The notes below the pieces were generated by a model. The model did no database searches. It was not told where the DNA came from and saw only the letters and a list, made by a program, of their open reading frames with translations. A program made the translations under genes and the position numbers. A stretch of DNA of 64,000 bases from Thermoplasma sp. Kam2015. GTDB lineage: Archaea > Thermoplasmatota > Thermoplasmata > Thermoplasmatales > Thermoplasmataceae. Positions 34,103-43,006 of this stretch are shown here, piece after piece. Each line of letters starts with the position of its first letter. Within the stretch, counting starts at the first letter, position 1. Location: positions 124,001 to 188,000 of the forward strand of contig NZ_QJSM01000018.1 in assembly GCF_003205235.1 (NCBI RefSeq). The letters run 5' to 3'.

Positions 34103-34777
34103 GTGCTCTTCGTGATCTCTTTGAAACTGAACGTTCTGGATCTCAAGGGTAGCTTGGCTGCTTTATTTATAGGAGCGATCGTTTCTTTCCTTGGTTCTAT
34201 TTACTGGCTTATACTCATGCTGATATTCGTTGCCTCATCATTTCTGGCCACTAAGGCCTTCTTCAGAAGGAAGGTGAAGATGAAGGTTCAGGAGGGTCAG
34301 CATGGAGAGCGACGCATATCCAACGTCGCATACGCTGCCCTTGTAGGCATACTGATAACGCTGATATACGGTATCTATCCACATATGCAGAACTATTTCT
34401 TCGAATTATTCGCAATATCGTTCGCAGTCATAAATTCCGATACATTCGCGTCTGAGATAGGTGTGATAGATCAGAAGGTGTATATGATAACAAATTTCAG
34501 GAGGGTCAAACCCGGCGTCAATGGTGGCATATCGCTCACGGGCGAGATGGCCGCGATATTAGGGGGCTTGATCATAGCCATATCTTACTCCATCTTCGCA
34601 TACCATGGAATAAATATGGCGAAGGTGGTGGAGGTGACCGGAGCGGGTTTTGTTGGCTGCCAGATAGACAGCCTACTTGGCGCTGTATTCGAAAATCGTG
34701 GAAAGCTGAACAAGGGGCAGGTCAACTTTCTGTCGTCCTTTTTAACCGTGGTGGCGAGCGCTGCCATGTTCGTCTGA
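34103..34777 (+). CDS. DUF92/TIGR00297 membrane protein, VTE6-like (224 aa or more)
   Basis: A polytopic membrane protein of the family that includes the plant phytyl-phosphate kinase VTE6. The hallmark is NSDTFASEIGVIDQK then RRVKPGVNGGISLTGE. In archaea it may phosphorylate prenyl phosphates, which is inference. The only canonical start is the GTG at 34103, but this cuts the first transmembrane helix: the frame stays open upstream for about 23 codons with hydrophobic residues (TILLTLAILAV) yet no ATG, GTG or TTG. An ATA at 34067 downstream of a GGGGCTGGT motif could be the real start, or there is a base change. It follows pdxS closely. Confidence 0.75.
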   Translation: MLFVISLKLNVLDLKGSLAALFIGAIVSFLGSIYWLILMLIFVASSFLATKAFFRRKVKMKVQEGQHGERRISNVAYAALVGILITLIYGIYPHMQNYFFELFAISFAVINSDTFASEIGVIDQKVYMITNFRRVKPGVNGGISLTGEMAAILGGLIIAISYSIFAYHGINMAKVVEVTGAGFVGCQIDSLLGAVFENRGKLNKGQVNFLSSFLTVVASAAMFV

Positions 34778-34888
34778 ATGGGATGCCGCAGAGAAGCATC
34801 ACGATGAATAGGTCTCTGGCGAGGCAAGAATATGACCGTTGATCATTATTTTTAAGGCACGTCCCATCATGGGATTGAGATATCCATT

Positions 34889-36178
34889 TCAGGGTCTTGT
34901 CCTCCTTATCGTTCTCGGGTAGGGTATCGCTTCCCTTATGTTGTCAAGGTGCATTATCCACATGGCCAGTCTATCGAGGCCAAGGCCAAACCCTGAATGT
35001 GGAACGCTGCCGTACTTTCTCAGATCTATGTACCAGTAATAGGCCTTTTCGTCCAGATTTGCTTCCCTGATCCTCTGCATCATCTCGTCATAGTTCCAAA
35101 TCCTCTGGCTCCCACCGATTATCTCTCCGTAGCCTTCTGGCGCAAGCATATCATGGTTCAGGACTTCGCCCGGATTCTCTGGATCCACGGGCATGTAGAA
35201 GGGTTTCAGTTCCTTGGGGTAGTTTGTCACAAATATTGGTCTGTCATATTTCATGGTTATCTGTCTCTCCTCGTCTGCACCAAGATCATCGCCGTATTTC
35301 AGTGCTAGGCCTATGGAATTTGCTGTCTTTATTATCTCGGAATACCTTATTCTGGGATATGGAGGTTTCATTCCTTTGAGCAGATCCGGATCTCTTCCAA
35401 GCATCCTAAGATCGTCCTCATTATCCTCAATTACCCTGCTTATTATGTAGTATATCATGCGTTCCTCGATATCCATCATCTCATTGTTATCGATCCAGGC
35501 GACCTCAGCCTCTGCATGCCAGTATTCCGTAAGATGCCTCCTTGTTCTGGATTTTTCAGCTCTGAAACTCGGTGCGATGGTGAAAACCTTCTCCAGGCTG
35601 TATATCATGGTCTCCAGATAGAACTGTGCACTCTGGTTCAGAAATATGGGTTCGCCGAAGAAGTCCACCTTGAAAAGGGTGGATCCGCCCTCCACGGCGG
35701 TCGATACCATAAACGGCGTCTGCACCTGGTAATAACCATTCTCATAGAAAAAATCAGCAAATGATCTGAATATGGTAGACCTTACCTTCAGGATGGATGT
35801 GAACTCCCTGCTCCTGAGCCATAGGTGTCTGTTATCAAGCAGAAATTCCTCGCCCTGATCCTTGGTTATCGGGAAAACATCGTTCTTCTGATAGATCCTG
35901 CAGGAATCCACCGCAAGCTCATATCCGGATGGTGATCTTCTATCCTCCTTGAGCGTTCCATGAAATTCAACGCTGCTCTCTATACCCAGAGATGCTATTG
36001 AATCATAGACATCTGGTTGGAGTTCATTCTTTCTAGCGGTGCACTGTATTATGCCGCTGGAATCCCTCACGACCACAAAGGTGACTCCCCCGCTGCTCCT
36101 GATTCTGTACACCCAACCTCTTATGGCAACCTTTGATCCAACGTAAGCTTTAGTGGAAACCTCAGCAATAGATAACAT
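34889..36178 (-). CDS. asnS: Asparaginyl-tRNA synthetase (429 aa)
   Basis: A class IIb synthetase with an N-terminal OB-fold anticodon domain (about 1-105) and catalytic core. AsnRS rather than AspRS is read from [40 protein letters not shown] (motif 2) and the C-terminal motif 3 [10 protein letters not shown] followed by [12 protein letters not shown]. An in-frame start at 36229 would add 17 residues; 36178 is preferred because a TATA box (36202-36213) lies 27 nt upstream and the shorter length fits the family. The presence of AsnRS implies direct charging of tRNA-Asn. Confidence 0.93.
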   Translation of the reverse strand: MLSIAEVSTKAYVGSKVAIRGWVYRIRSSGGVTFVVVRDSSGIIQCTARKNELQPDVYDSIASLGIESSVEFHGTLKEDRRSPSGYELAVDSCRIYQKNDVFPITKDQGEEFLLDNRHLWLRSREFTSILKVRSTIFRSFADFFYENGYYQVQTPFMVSTAVEGGSTLFKVDFFGEPIFLNQSAQFYLETMIYSLEKVFTIAPSFRAEKSRTRRHLTEYWHAEAEVAWIDNNEMMDIEERMIYYIISRVIEDNEDDLRMLGRDPDLLKGMKPPYPRIRYSEIIKTANSIGLALKYGDDLGADEERQITMKYDRPIFVTNYPKELKPFYMPVDPENPGEVLNHDMLAPEGYGEIIGGSQRIWNYDEMMQRIREANLDEKAYYWYIDLRKYGSVPHSGFGLGLDRLAMWIMHLDNIREAIPYPRTIRRTRP

Positions 36179-36201
36179 CCTCGGGTTATTTATCTTTAAG
36201 A

Positions 36202-36213
36202 AATAAATATTTA
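36202..36213 (-). promoter_or_regulatory. TATA box of asnS
   Basis: AATAAATATTTA reads as a TATA element on the minus strand and is centred about 27-29 nt from the ATG at 36178, which settles the start. Confidence 0.5.
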
Positions 36214-36356
36214 CCTGTGTTTTTTGCATAAATTGTCCGCCAAGCGTCCTTTTCGATCATCATTGAATGGCTATCATACGGACAAAGCCGATATTTCTCA
36301 TAACGGCAGAATCAGCATCGATAAATATATATTATACTGACGGAATAAAGTAAGGA

Positions 36357-37223
36357 ATGGTAGAAGAATCACCTCTTAAGGATGTCAGATTCAAAATCCC
36401 CGCGGATCTTGACGCCAGGGTTAAGGAGAGCGGGAAAAGTTACAGGGACATTGTTTACGAATATTTCAACGGAACAGGTACGGATAATTCCATACCAGAA
36501 TGGATATTTGAGCCAGAGAAGGTAAATAGGATATCGCTCTACGGCTATCTCAGGAATCTTGAGGTTAATGATTATAACCAGAAATTTGTGAGATATCTTT
36601 ATCACCGGATTACAGAGAGGCTTGAGAAGAATCCTGTAGACGAGAAGCTGAACGATCTCAAGGAATTTGTCATACAGGATATGACCAATGATGAAAGCCC
36701 CTTTGAACTGGATCTTGTCAGGACTGCCATGAGGCCCATAATCGAGATCATCGACAGCATATATTCCGATACAGGTCTGGCCGGCGAGAGGAAAAAGATG
36801 GAGGCTGAGATACAGGATCTCAAGATCCAGAAGGATAGACTGTTGCAGGAGATCGATCAGGCGAAGCAGGAACTAGCCAATCTCGGAAATACAAAGGTGC
36901 AGATAGACCAGTCACTTGCCGACATGCAGAGGCAGATGGACGACATACAGAATGGCATAGATGAGAGGATAAAGCAGATATATGCTGAAAATGAGAGCAT
37001 GAAGAAGACACTCGAGGACTACGACAAGGTAAGGAGCGATCTGGCAAACGCAATGTCAACCATATCACAGATGAAGGATCTTATACTTCAGAGGGATGCA
37101 GAGATAAAGAAACTCAAGGATAATTATAATGATATATTCAAAAAATACGACACATTGATAAATAAAATGACAAGAAAGGAATTTGAAAAGATCAACGCAA
37201 GACCACTCCCATCCAAAGAATAA
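36357..37223 (+). CDS. Coiled-coil protein of unknown function (288 aa)
   Basis: Not recognised. Residues 1-140 are globular and helical (FKIPADLDARVKESGKS, EWIFEPEKVNRISLYGYL). Residues about 145-270 are a long coiled coil rich in Lys, Glu and Gln with regular hydrophobic spacing. No signal peptide, membrane segment or cysteine is present, so it should be a soluble cytoplasmic protein, perhaps structural or an adaptor. A TATA box at about 36320-36337 and the short distance to the ATG suggest a leaderless mRNA. A T-rich tract follows the stop. It is monocistronic. Confidence 0.65.
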   Translation: MVEESPLKDVRFKIPADLDARVKESGKSYRDIVYEYFNGTGTDNSIPEWIFEPEKVNRISLYGYLRNLEVNDYNQKFVRYLYHRITERLEKNPVDEKLNDLKEFVIQDMTNDESPFELDLVRTAMRPIIEIIDSIYSDTGLAGERKKMEAEIQDLKIQKDRLLQEIDQAKQELANLGNTKVQIDQSLADMQRQMDDIQNGIDERIKQIYAENESMKKTLEDYDKVRSDLANAMSTISQMKDLILQRDAEIKKLKDNYNDIFKKYDTLINKMTRKEFEKINARPLPSKE

Positions 37224-37229
37224 ATATTA

Positions 37230-37237
37230 TTTTTTTC
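37230..37237 (+). terminator. T-tract after the coiled-coil gene
   Basis: A run of seven T residues 8 nt after the stop codon is a likely archaeal intrinsic terminator. Confidence 0.4.
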
Positions 37238-37433
37238 ATAATGATTTCGCATATGATACTACAACTCATGCGTATTTTTCATCAATAAACCAAATTGATG
37301 TTCTGAAATTGCCCATTATATATGGTCAGCAAAATATGTATTTGTTTGTATCGCATTCTGGATTTTGATCAGAAGCATTAACAAAAATCAAATATACAGG
37401 CAACCGTTTTAACTTTAATTCTAGGTGTATTTG

Positions 37434-37646
37434 ATGGTGGAGCTGAAAGTTAAGACGGAGATGGATGTTGACAGAAACCTCTGCAACTATTGCGGAGCTT
37501 GCGTAGGAATGTGTCCTACTGATGCCATTTGGCTCGATGAAACGGTGATAAAGATTCACGAGGAGAAATGCATTGAATGTGGCTTCTGCATAGTTGGATG
37601 CCCGACTGGTGCGATTACCGCGGAGTGGTTCAATGGAAACCTATGA
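37434..37646 (+). CDS. Ferredoxin with two 4Fe-4S clusters (70 aa)
   Basis: Contains two full cluster motifs, CNYCGACVGMCP and CIECGFCIVGCP, each CxxCxxCxxxCP. The ATG at 37434 is preferred over the GTG at 37425 because AGGTG lies 6 nt before it. The gene end overlaps the start of geranylgeranyl reductase by 14 nt, so the two are translated together. In Methanosarcina a ferredoxin next to the reductase gene donates the electrons for saturating isoprenoid chains; the same partnership is inferred here. Confidence 0.93.
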   Translation: MVELKVKTEMDVDRNLCNYCGACVGMCPTDAIWLDETVIKIHEEKCIECGFCIVGCPTGAITAEWFNGNL

Positions 37647-38823
37647 TGTTCTTGTGGTCGGTGGTGGCCCAGGAGGAAGCACAGCCGCCAGATATGCCGC
37701 AAAGTACGGTCTCAGGACGCTGATGATAGAGAAGAGGCCAGAGATCGGATCGCCCGTTAGGTGCGGTGAGGGACTTTCCAAGGGTATACTGAATGAAGCG
37801 GATATCAAAGCTGATAGATCATTCATAGCGAATGAGGTTAAGGGTGCCAGAATATACGGTCCATCGGAGAAGAGGCCGATAGTGCTTCAGAGCGAGAAGG
37901 CAGGGAATGAAGTTGGATACGTTCTCGAGAGAGACAAGTTCGACAAGCATCTTGCAGCACTGGCAGCCAAAGCAGGTGCGGACGTATGGGTGAAGTCCCC
38001 AGCTCTTGGCGTTATCAAGGAGAACGGAAAGGTTGCAGGAGCAAAGATACGCCACAACAACGAGATCGTTGAAGTCAGGGCCAAGATGGTGATAGCTGCA
38101 GATGGCTTCGAAAGCGAGTTCGGAAGATGGGCCGGTCTTAAGAGCGTTATACTGGCGAGGAACGACATAATTTCCGCACTGCAGTACAGAATGATAAACG
38201 TTGATGTGGATCCGGACTATACCGATTTCTACCTTGGTTCCATAGCGCCAGCCGGATACATATGGGTATTTCCAAAGGGAGAGGGAATGGCAAACGTTGG
38301 CATCGGTTCATCCATAAACATGATCCACAACAGATTCGAACTGAAGAATTATCTGGACAGATTCATAGAGAACCATCCTGGCCTGAAGAAGGGGCAGGAC
38401 ATACAGCTTGTCACGGGCGGCGTCTCTGTCTCAAAGGTTAAGATGCCAATAACCATGCCCGGCCTGATGCTGGTGGGAGATGCGGCCAGACTGATAGACC
38501 CCATAACCGGCGGAGGAATAGCGAATGCCATAGTATCCGGAATGTATGCTGCCCAGATAACAAAGGAGGCCATCGAAAGCAACGATTACTCCCCACAGAT
38601 GATGCAGAAATACGAAAAACTGGTCAAGGAACGCTTCGAAAGGAAGCATCTCAGAAACTGGGTGGCAAAGGAGAAGCTTGCTATGCTATCAGATGATACG
38701 CTGGACAAGCTCGTGGATATAGTGTCAGAACAGGTACTAACCACGATATCTGTAGAGGCAATATTGAAGGCAATCGCTGAAAAATACCCCGAGGTCGTCA
38801 AGGAACTTGAAGACCTCATCTGA
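37633..38823 (+). CDS. Geranylgeranyl (digeranylgeranylglycerophospholipid) reductase (396 aa)
   Basis: FAD-dependent enzyme that saturates the isoprenoid chains of archaeal membrane lipids. Visible are the dinucleotide loop VVGGGPGGSTAARYAAKYG at residues 8-26, RCGEGLSKGIL near 45-55, and GDAARLIDPITGGGIANA near 280-297. The sequence is recognised from memory as almost identical to T. acidophilum Ta0516, whose crystal structure is known. Translation starts at METYDVLV (37633), inside the ferredoxin gene. The ferredoxin partner is therefore produced in step with it. Confidence 0.95.
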   Translation: METYDVLVVGGGPGGSTAARYAAKYGLRTLMIEKRPEIGSPVRCGEGLSKGILNEADIKADRSFIANEVKGARIYGPSEKRPIVLQSEKAGNEVGYVLERDKFDKHLAALAAKAGADVWVKSPALGVIKENGKVAGAKIRHNNEIVEVRAKMVIAADGFESEFGRWAGLKSVILARNDIISALQYRMINVDVDPDYTDFYLGSIAPAGYIWVFPKGEGMANVGIGSSINMIHNRFELKNYLDRFIENHPGLKKGQDIQLVTGGVSVSKVKMPITMPGLMLVGDAARLIDPITGGGIANAIVSGMYAAQITKEAIESNDYSPQMMQKYEKLVKERFERKHLRNWVAKEKLAMLSDDTLDKLVDIVSEQVLTTISVEAILKAIAEKYPEVVKELEDLI

Positions 38824-38956
38824 TCTTTTTATTGAAAAAGTTCAGTCAATTCGAGAATTTTTCTTGCTAATAAATCAGCGAAAAACTGGATGTGCCTGTG
38901 GTGATATCACAGCTCAAAGGAACGAATAAAGATTAAATTTTTTCAACGAAGCGTGT

Positions 38957-40327
38957 TCATTCCTTTATTCCGAGATCCTCCAGGCCGAAATTCCCGGATC
39001 TGAAATTGGACTGCAGCATCTTCTTCAGGCCGCGGTTGCCCTTCATCATCTTCATATTGTTCTTCATGGCTCTGAATTCCTTCAGCAGCATCCTTACGTC
39101 TTCCTCCTTCACTCCGGCCCCTCTGGCAATCCTCGTTATCCTCTTAGCATTTATTATGTCAGGATTTTCCAATTCCTGGAACGTCATTGAGTCCATTATT
39201 ATCCTGTAAAGCTTTAGTTTGTCCTCAGCGCTCTGGATCCTGGTTTCATCTATCTTCTGTGATCCGGGTATTCTCGCTAGTGGAAGGGCATCCACAAGTT
39301 TTTTCATAAGCCCAGGCTTGGAGAACTTTTCCCAGACATCGTACATGTCCTTGAGGTTGAATTTACCGGTCATCAGCTTCTCGAAGGATTCCTGAGCCTC
39401 CTCCTCCGTTATTTCCGCTTCCTTTACGGTCTCAAAGAGCGATTCAAGATCTCCGAGACCGAGCAACCTCGATAGGAATTTCTTCGGGTCGAACACCTCG
39501 AGGTCATCCATATGTTCGCCTGTACCTATGAAGTATATTGGAACATGTATCTCTGCAACTGCGCTCAGCGCCCCACCACCCTTTGCGGTACCATCCATCT
39601 TTGTTATCACTATGCCAGTGACGCCAACGGCCTCATTGAATGCCTTCGCCTCTGGTCCCGCTTGCTGCCCCATTGTGGCATCTATTATCATCAGCACTTC
39701 ATCAGGATTTATTGCGGCCTTTATCCTCTTGATCTCATCGAACAGCTCCTCATCCATGGAGTCTCTTCCGCTGGTATCTATTATCTTTACAGCCACGTCC
39801 TTCAGATATTCGAGTCCGTGCTTGATCAATTTTACCGGATCCTTCTCGTTCTGATCTCCATAGAATTTAGCATTGACCTCAGAGGCGATCTGCTTCAACT
39901 GATCGTATGCCGCATACCTGTGTACGTCGGCGGCTATAAGTCCTGAGTTAAGCCCCTTCTTTGCAAAAAATCTTGCCAGCTTTCCGGCGGTTGTTGTTTT
40001 TCCGTTTCCGTATAGACCAACAAGCATTATGGTCTGAGGCTTGAGCTTCACATTTGATGGTTCTCCAAGTATCTTCAGCAGCTCTTCATATATTATGCGA
40101 ACCATATAGTCCTGATGGGCCATTCCTGAGGGTGGTTTTTCTTCGAGAGCCCTTCTCTCAAGTTCTCTTGTAACCTGTAACACGGTTTTAACGTTGACGT
40201 CGGCCTTCAACAGCACACGCTGCAGATCCTTTGATATCTCCTTAACGGTTTCCTTGTCGATATAGCTCGATCCGGTGATCTTTCTTATGGTCTCACGCAG
40301 CGAGGCTGAAAAGCTTTCAAGAACCAT
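38957..40327 (-). CDS. srp54: Signal recognition particle 54 kDa protein (456 aa)
   Basis: GTPase that binds signal sequences and targets ribosomes to the membrane. The N domain is residues 1-90, and the G domain follows with LVGLYGNGKTTTAGKLA as P-loop, IIDTSGRDSMDEELF and TKMDGTAKGGGAL. The Met-rich M domain (about 295-456) binds 7S RNA and signal peptides. Start at 40327 (MVLESFSASL) is chosen from TATA spacing (40343-40358); an ATG 6 nt earlier is possible. The SRP RNA gene is not in the window. Confidence 0.96.
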   Translation of the reverse strand: MVLESFSASLRETIRKITGSSYIDKETVKEISKDLQRVLLKADVNVKTVLQVTRELERRALEEKPPSGMAHQDYMVRIIYEELLKILGEPSNVKLKPQTIMLVGLYGNGKTTTAGKLARFFAKKGLNSGLIAADVHRYAAYDQLKQIASEVNAKFYGDQNEKDPVKLIKHGLEYLKDVAVKIIDTSGRDSMDEELFDEIKRIKAAINPDEVLMIIDATMGQQAGPEAKAFNEAVGVTGIVITKMDGTAKGGGALSAVAEIHVPIYFIGTGEHMDDLEVFDPKKFLSRLLGLGDLESLFETVKEAEITEEEAQESFEKLMTGKFNLKDMYDVWEKFSKPGLMKKLVDALPLARIPGSQKIDETRIQSAEDKLKLYRIIMDSMTFQELENPDIINAKRITRIARGAGVKEEDVRMLLKEFRAMKNNMKMMKGNRGLKKMLQSNFRSGNFGLEDLGIKE

Positions 40328-40342
40328 ACACATCTATATTGA

Positions 40343-40358
40343 TTTTTAAATATTTAAG
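40343..40358 (-). promoter_or_regulatory. TATA box of srp54
   Basis: A run of TTAAATATTTAAAAAT character on the minus strand is centred 24 nt from the ATG at 40327. Confidence 0.5.
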
Positions 40359-40441
40359 TTATCCATCTCGAGAAAATGATTTGATTTTGAATTATTCATT
40401 TCAGGACTCTGGTAGATAAGGCCTGAAACACCATGGATCAT

Positions 40442-41230
40442 TCAGACGATCTCCTTTCTCACCAGACCCATGTTCCATTCCTCAGTGCTATACTTTCTGT
40501 CGAACAGTTCTTCCGCCATGTTTTCTTCTTTCTCCGTTAGGGTCGACTCCCTGAAATCTATATGCAGCGTATCGGAGAAACCCTTTATGAGAGCATTTCT
40601 GACATCCTCAATTGAAACGTTTACGAAATCCGATACATTTGCCACCCTTTCCCTTGTACTCTTTGCGATCTTGTCCCTGAACTTCTCATCCGGAACCTTG
40701 AGAACTGCGGAAAGCATGTCGAGATCAGTTCTGACCAGCATGGCAGCATGCCAGAGTTTGGCGCCCTTTCTCATCGCGCCTGCAGCCCCCATTATCTTCT
40801 TCTCGCCTGCCATTATGTCTGTCTTCTTATTCACCGGGATGGAAACATCATTAAGCTCTCCTGGCCTTGCATCCAGACCCAGAATCCTGAGAGAATTTAC
40901 CACAGCATCATTCATTGTTCTGAACATTGAGGTTATGTCCATATCATCGCTCGATCTGACAACTGAGAAGTTAAGATCACCCAGATCATGGTACACAGCT
41001 CCCCCGCCGGTGTATCGTCTTGCAAGCATTATACCGTGCTTTTTCATATAGTCAAGATCGACTTCTTCCTCTGCTACTTGGAAGTACCCTATGATTACCG
41101 ATCTATCGTGCTGATAGAACCTCAGAATAGGCTTATCGCCATACTGAAAGCTCCTGTATATTGCCTCATCATACGCAAGGCTCATGCGGGTGTTTCCAGG
41201 AGTTTCTACAAACAATAGTCTTCCTTCCAT
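40442..41230 (-). CDS. lplA: Lipoate-protein ligase A, catalytic subunit (262 aa)
   Basis: Activates lipoate with ATP and attaches it to E2 or GcvH lysines. The catalytic loop RRYTGGGAVYHDLGDLNF is near residues 72-89 and the lysine site DIMAGEKKIMGAAGAMRKG near 138-156. The sequence is recalled as nearly identical to T. acidophilum LplA (Ta0514), which needs a separate C-terminal-domain protein, LplB, for adenylation. That partner gene is directly upstream; its stop overlaps this start. Confidence 0.95.
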   Translation of the reverse strand: MEGRLLFVETPGNTRMSLAYDEAIYRSFQYGDKPILRFYQHDRSVIIGYFQVAEEEVDLDYMKKHGIMLARRYTGGGAVYHDLGDLNFSVVRSSDDMDITSMFRTMNDAVVNSLRILGLDARPGELNDVSIPVNKKTDIMAGEKKIMGAAGAMRKGAKLWHAAMLVRTDLDMLSAVLKVPDEKFRDKIAKSTRERVANVSDFVNVSIEDVRNALIKGFSDTLHIDFRESTLTEKEENMAEELFDRKYSTEEWNMGLVRKEIV

Positions 41231-41490
41231 CAGATCACCGTTAAAGCCTTTACGAAATCTTCCGGATCAACGCCGGGAGTTGTTATCCCGCGCTGGTAAA
41301 ACTTTTTGACTATCTCAGCAACGCTGTTGACATCGGATCCCTTCAGCATATCTTCAAGATCGTTAATGGAATTCTCTGGAAACATGAAAAAATCGCCAGA
41401 GATGTGGATGTCCTTTATCGTATTTCCCTCAAGATCAAGCGTAACCCTTATGAGCCCTTTTTTAGCTTTCCAGTTCCTAGTGTATCTCAT
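41230..41490 (-). CDS. lplB: LplB, C-terminal-domain accessory subunit of lipoate-protein ligase (86 aa)
   Basis: A small protein equivalent to the C-terminal domain of bacterial LplA. It reads KGLIRVTLDLEGNTIKDIHISGDFF, with PENSINDLEDMLKG and the final GVDPEDFVKAL, all matching the LplB/CTD family. In T. acidophilum it must combine with LplA for lipoate activation. It is the first gene of the pair; its last base overlaps the LplA start, ensuring balanced synthesis. Confidence 0.92.
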   Translation of the reverse strand: MRYTRNWKAKKGLIRVTLDLEGNTIKDIHISGDFFMFPENSINDLEDMLKGSDVNSVAEIVKKFYQRGITTPGVDPEDFVKALTVI

Positions 41491-41610
41491 ATCATGGAGT
41501 TAATTCAGTGCAGTTTATTATGGTTTCGAAAATATTGATAATACAGTTTCTATGGACTATTTTGCTAAGTATTGTTCGTTTTGCGGCCTTGGCATGTGCG
41601 CGAATGTAAC

Positions 41611-41620
41611 ATTTATTAAT
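41611..41620 (+). promoter_or_regulatory. TATA box of tyrS
   Basis: ATTTATTAAT is centred 28 nt before the ATG at 41643 and overlaps the alternative upstream ATG at 41619, arguing that translation starts at 41643. Confidence 0.45.
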
Positions 41621-41642
41621 GGAACCAGCGATAACCAGCACG

Positions 41643-42641
41643 ATGCAGTTAGTCGAAAAACTTTACAAGAATACCAGAGAGATCGTGACCAGGGAAGATG
41701 CAGAGAAGTTGGTTAATACAGATAATGTCAGATCATATATTGGGATAGAGCCTTCGGGTATACCCCATATAGCAACGGCTGTTATGTGGCCAAGGAAGCT
41801 TGCAGAACTGCAGCATGATATGAAGATAACTGTATTGCTTGCCGACTGGCATGCGATGATAAATAACAAGCTTCACGGCGATCTGGATCTGATAAGAAAA
41901 GGGGGTGAAGTGCTCAAGAAAGCTTTCAGATCTGAAGGTCTGACCGATGCCGATTATATATGGGCTTCAGATCTTGTTGATTCTTCCGATTACTGGCAGA
42001 TGTTCATAAATACAGCCAAGAAGAGTACACTTAAGAGGGTGATAAGGGCGCTTCCCATAATGGGCAGGACTGAGACGGATGCCGAGAAGGACTTCAGTAT
42101 GTACCTGTATCCGATTATGCAGGTCACAGATATTTTTTATCTTGATGTTGACGTGGCTTTCGGTGGTATGGATCAGAGGCATGCCCACATGCTTGCCAGG
42201 GATATAGCTGAGAAGATGAAGAGAAAGAAGGTCGTCTCCGTTCATGGCTTTCTGCTGAGCAGCCTGAAGGGTAACAGTAGAATGGACAATTTCGTAAAGA
42301 TGTCGAAGAGCGACCCGAATTCCGCCATACTGGTGACCGATGATCGTGCGGATATAGAGAGGAAGATAAATGCTGCTTACTGCCCCCCAGGACAGGTGGA
42401 TGGGAATCCAGTTGCTGAGATAATGAAGTACATCGTTATCCCGTACTACGATAAGGAGATCGTGATATTAGGAAAAGAAGGCAAGATCACTATTGACAAT
42501 GCAGAGATATTTGATCAGGCATATGTGAAGGGGGAGATACAGCCTTCTGAATTGAAGAATACAGTTAGCACTATACTTGACGAGATGATCGATCCTGCAA
42601 GGAGATCATTAGAAGGCATAGATATCTCAGAATTTCAGTGA
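41643..42641 (+). CDS. tyrS: Tyrosyl-tRNA synthetase, archaeal type (332 aa)
   Basis: Class I synthetase of the short archaeal/eukaryal TyrRS form. The first signature is IGIEPSGIPHIATAV (HIGH region), the tyrosine pocket has YPIMQVTDIFYLDVDVAFGGMDQRH, and the KMSKS loop is VKMSKSDPNSAI. An upstream ATG at 41619 would add 8 residues but overlaps the TATA box. It converges with the AbrB-type gene, with a single base between the stop codons. The cognate tRNA-Tyr with intron is at 22.9 kb. Confidence 0.94.
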   Translation: MQLVEKLYKNTREIVTREDAEKLVNTDNVRSYIGIEPSGIPHIATAVMWPRKLAELQHDMKITVLLADWHAMINNKLHGDLDLIRKGGEVLKKAFRSEGLTDADYIWASDLVDSSDYWQMFINTAKKSTLKRVIRALPIMGRTETDAEKDFSMYLYPIMQVTDIFYLDVDVAFGGMDQRHAHMLARDIAEKMKRKKVVSVHGFLLSSLKGNSRMDNFVKMSKSDPNSAILVTDDRADIERKINAAYCPPGQVDGNPVAEIMKYIVIPYYDKEIVILGKEGKITIDNAEIFDQAYVKGEIQPSELKNTVSTILDEMIDPARRSLEGIDISEFQ

Positions 42642-42642
42642 T

Positions 42643-42801
42643 TCATTCTATTTTCTCTATTGTGACTTTGCCGTCATCCTCGAAAAAACCAATTATATCC
42701 TCTGGCTTGATGTCCAGTTTCTGGATCACCTTCTTCGGTATGGTTATGCGCAGAGACGAACCCCTGCTGGAAACATGCGATACATCGAGTAACTTTTTCA
42801 C
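42643..42801 (-). CDS. AbrB/SpoVT-type swapped-hairpin DNA-binding protein (52 aa)
   Basis: A single swapped-hairpin domain: VSSRGSSLRITIPKKVIQKLDIKPEDIIGF, shown here in part, ending VTIEKIE. Such proteins dimerise and bind DNA as regulators or antitoxins; no toxin gene is adjacent, so a regulator is favoured. The reading frame extends upstream to 42861, but GTG at 42801 (VKKLLDVSHV) fits both the domain and a TATA element near 42822-42832. It is convergent with tyrS. Confidence 0.72.
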   Translation of the reverse strand: MKKLLDVSHVSSRGSSLRITIPKKVIQKLDIKPEDIIGFFEDDGKVTIEKIE

Positions 42802-43006
42802 TGCGATTAGATATTCAAGTCTTAATATTAAGATTTTTTCATTTTTAAAAACATATAACATTTGAAAAATGTATTATTATGGCCTAAATACGATTAATAC
42901 CATAATGGGGAATCAAACGAAATACCATAAAAGAGCATTTCATCGCGTATTCTGAGAGATCCGAAGTCAAGAAATAATATATCGAGATTCTATATAGCGG
43001 AGCGTC

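Noticed and set aside
34889-36178. Aspartyl-tRNA synthetase
   Set aside because: Motif 2 context and the C-terminal [12 protein letters not shown] are those of AsnRS; AspRS normally ends differently.
37594-37632. Longer N-terminus for geranylgeranyl reductase
   Set aside because: The extra 13 residues are read from inside the ferredoxin cluster motif and do not belong to the FAD domain; METYDVLV is the natural start.
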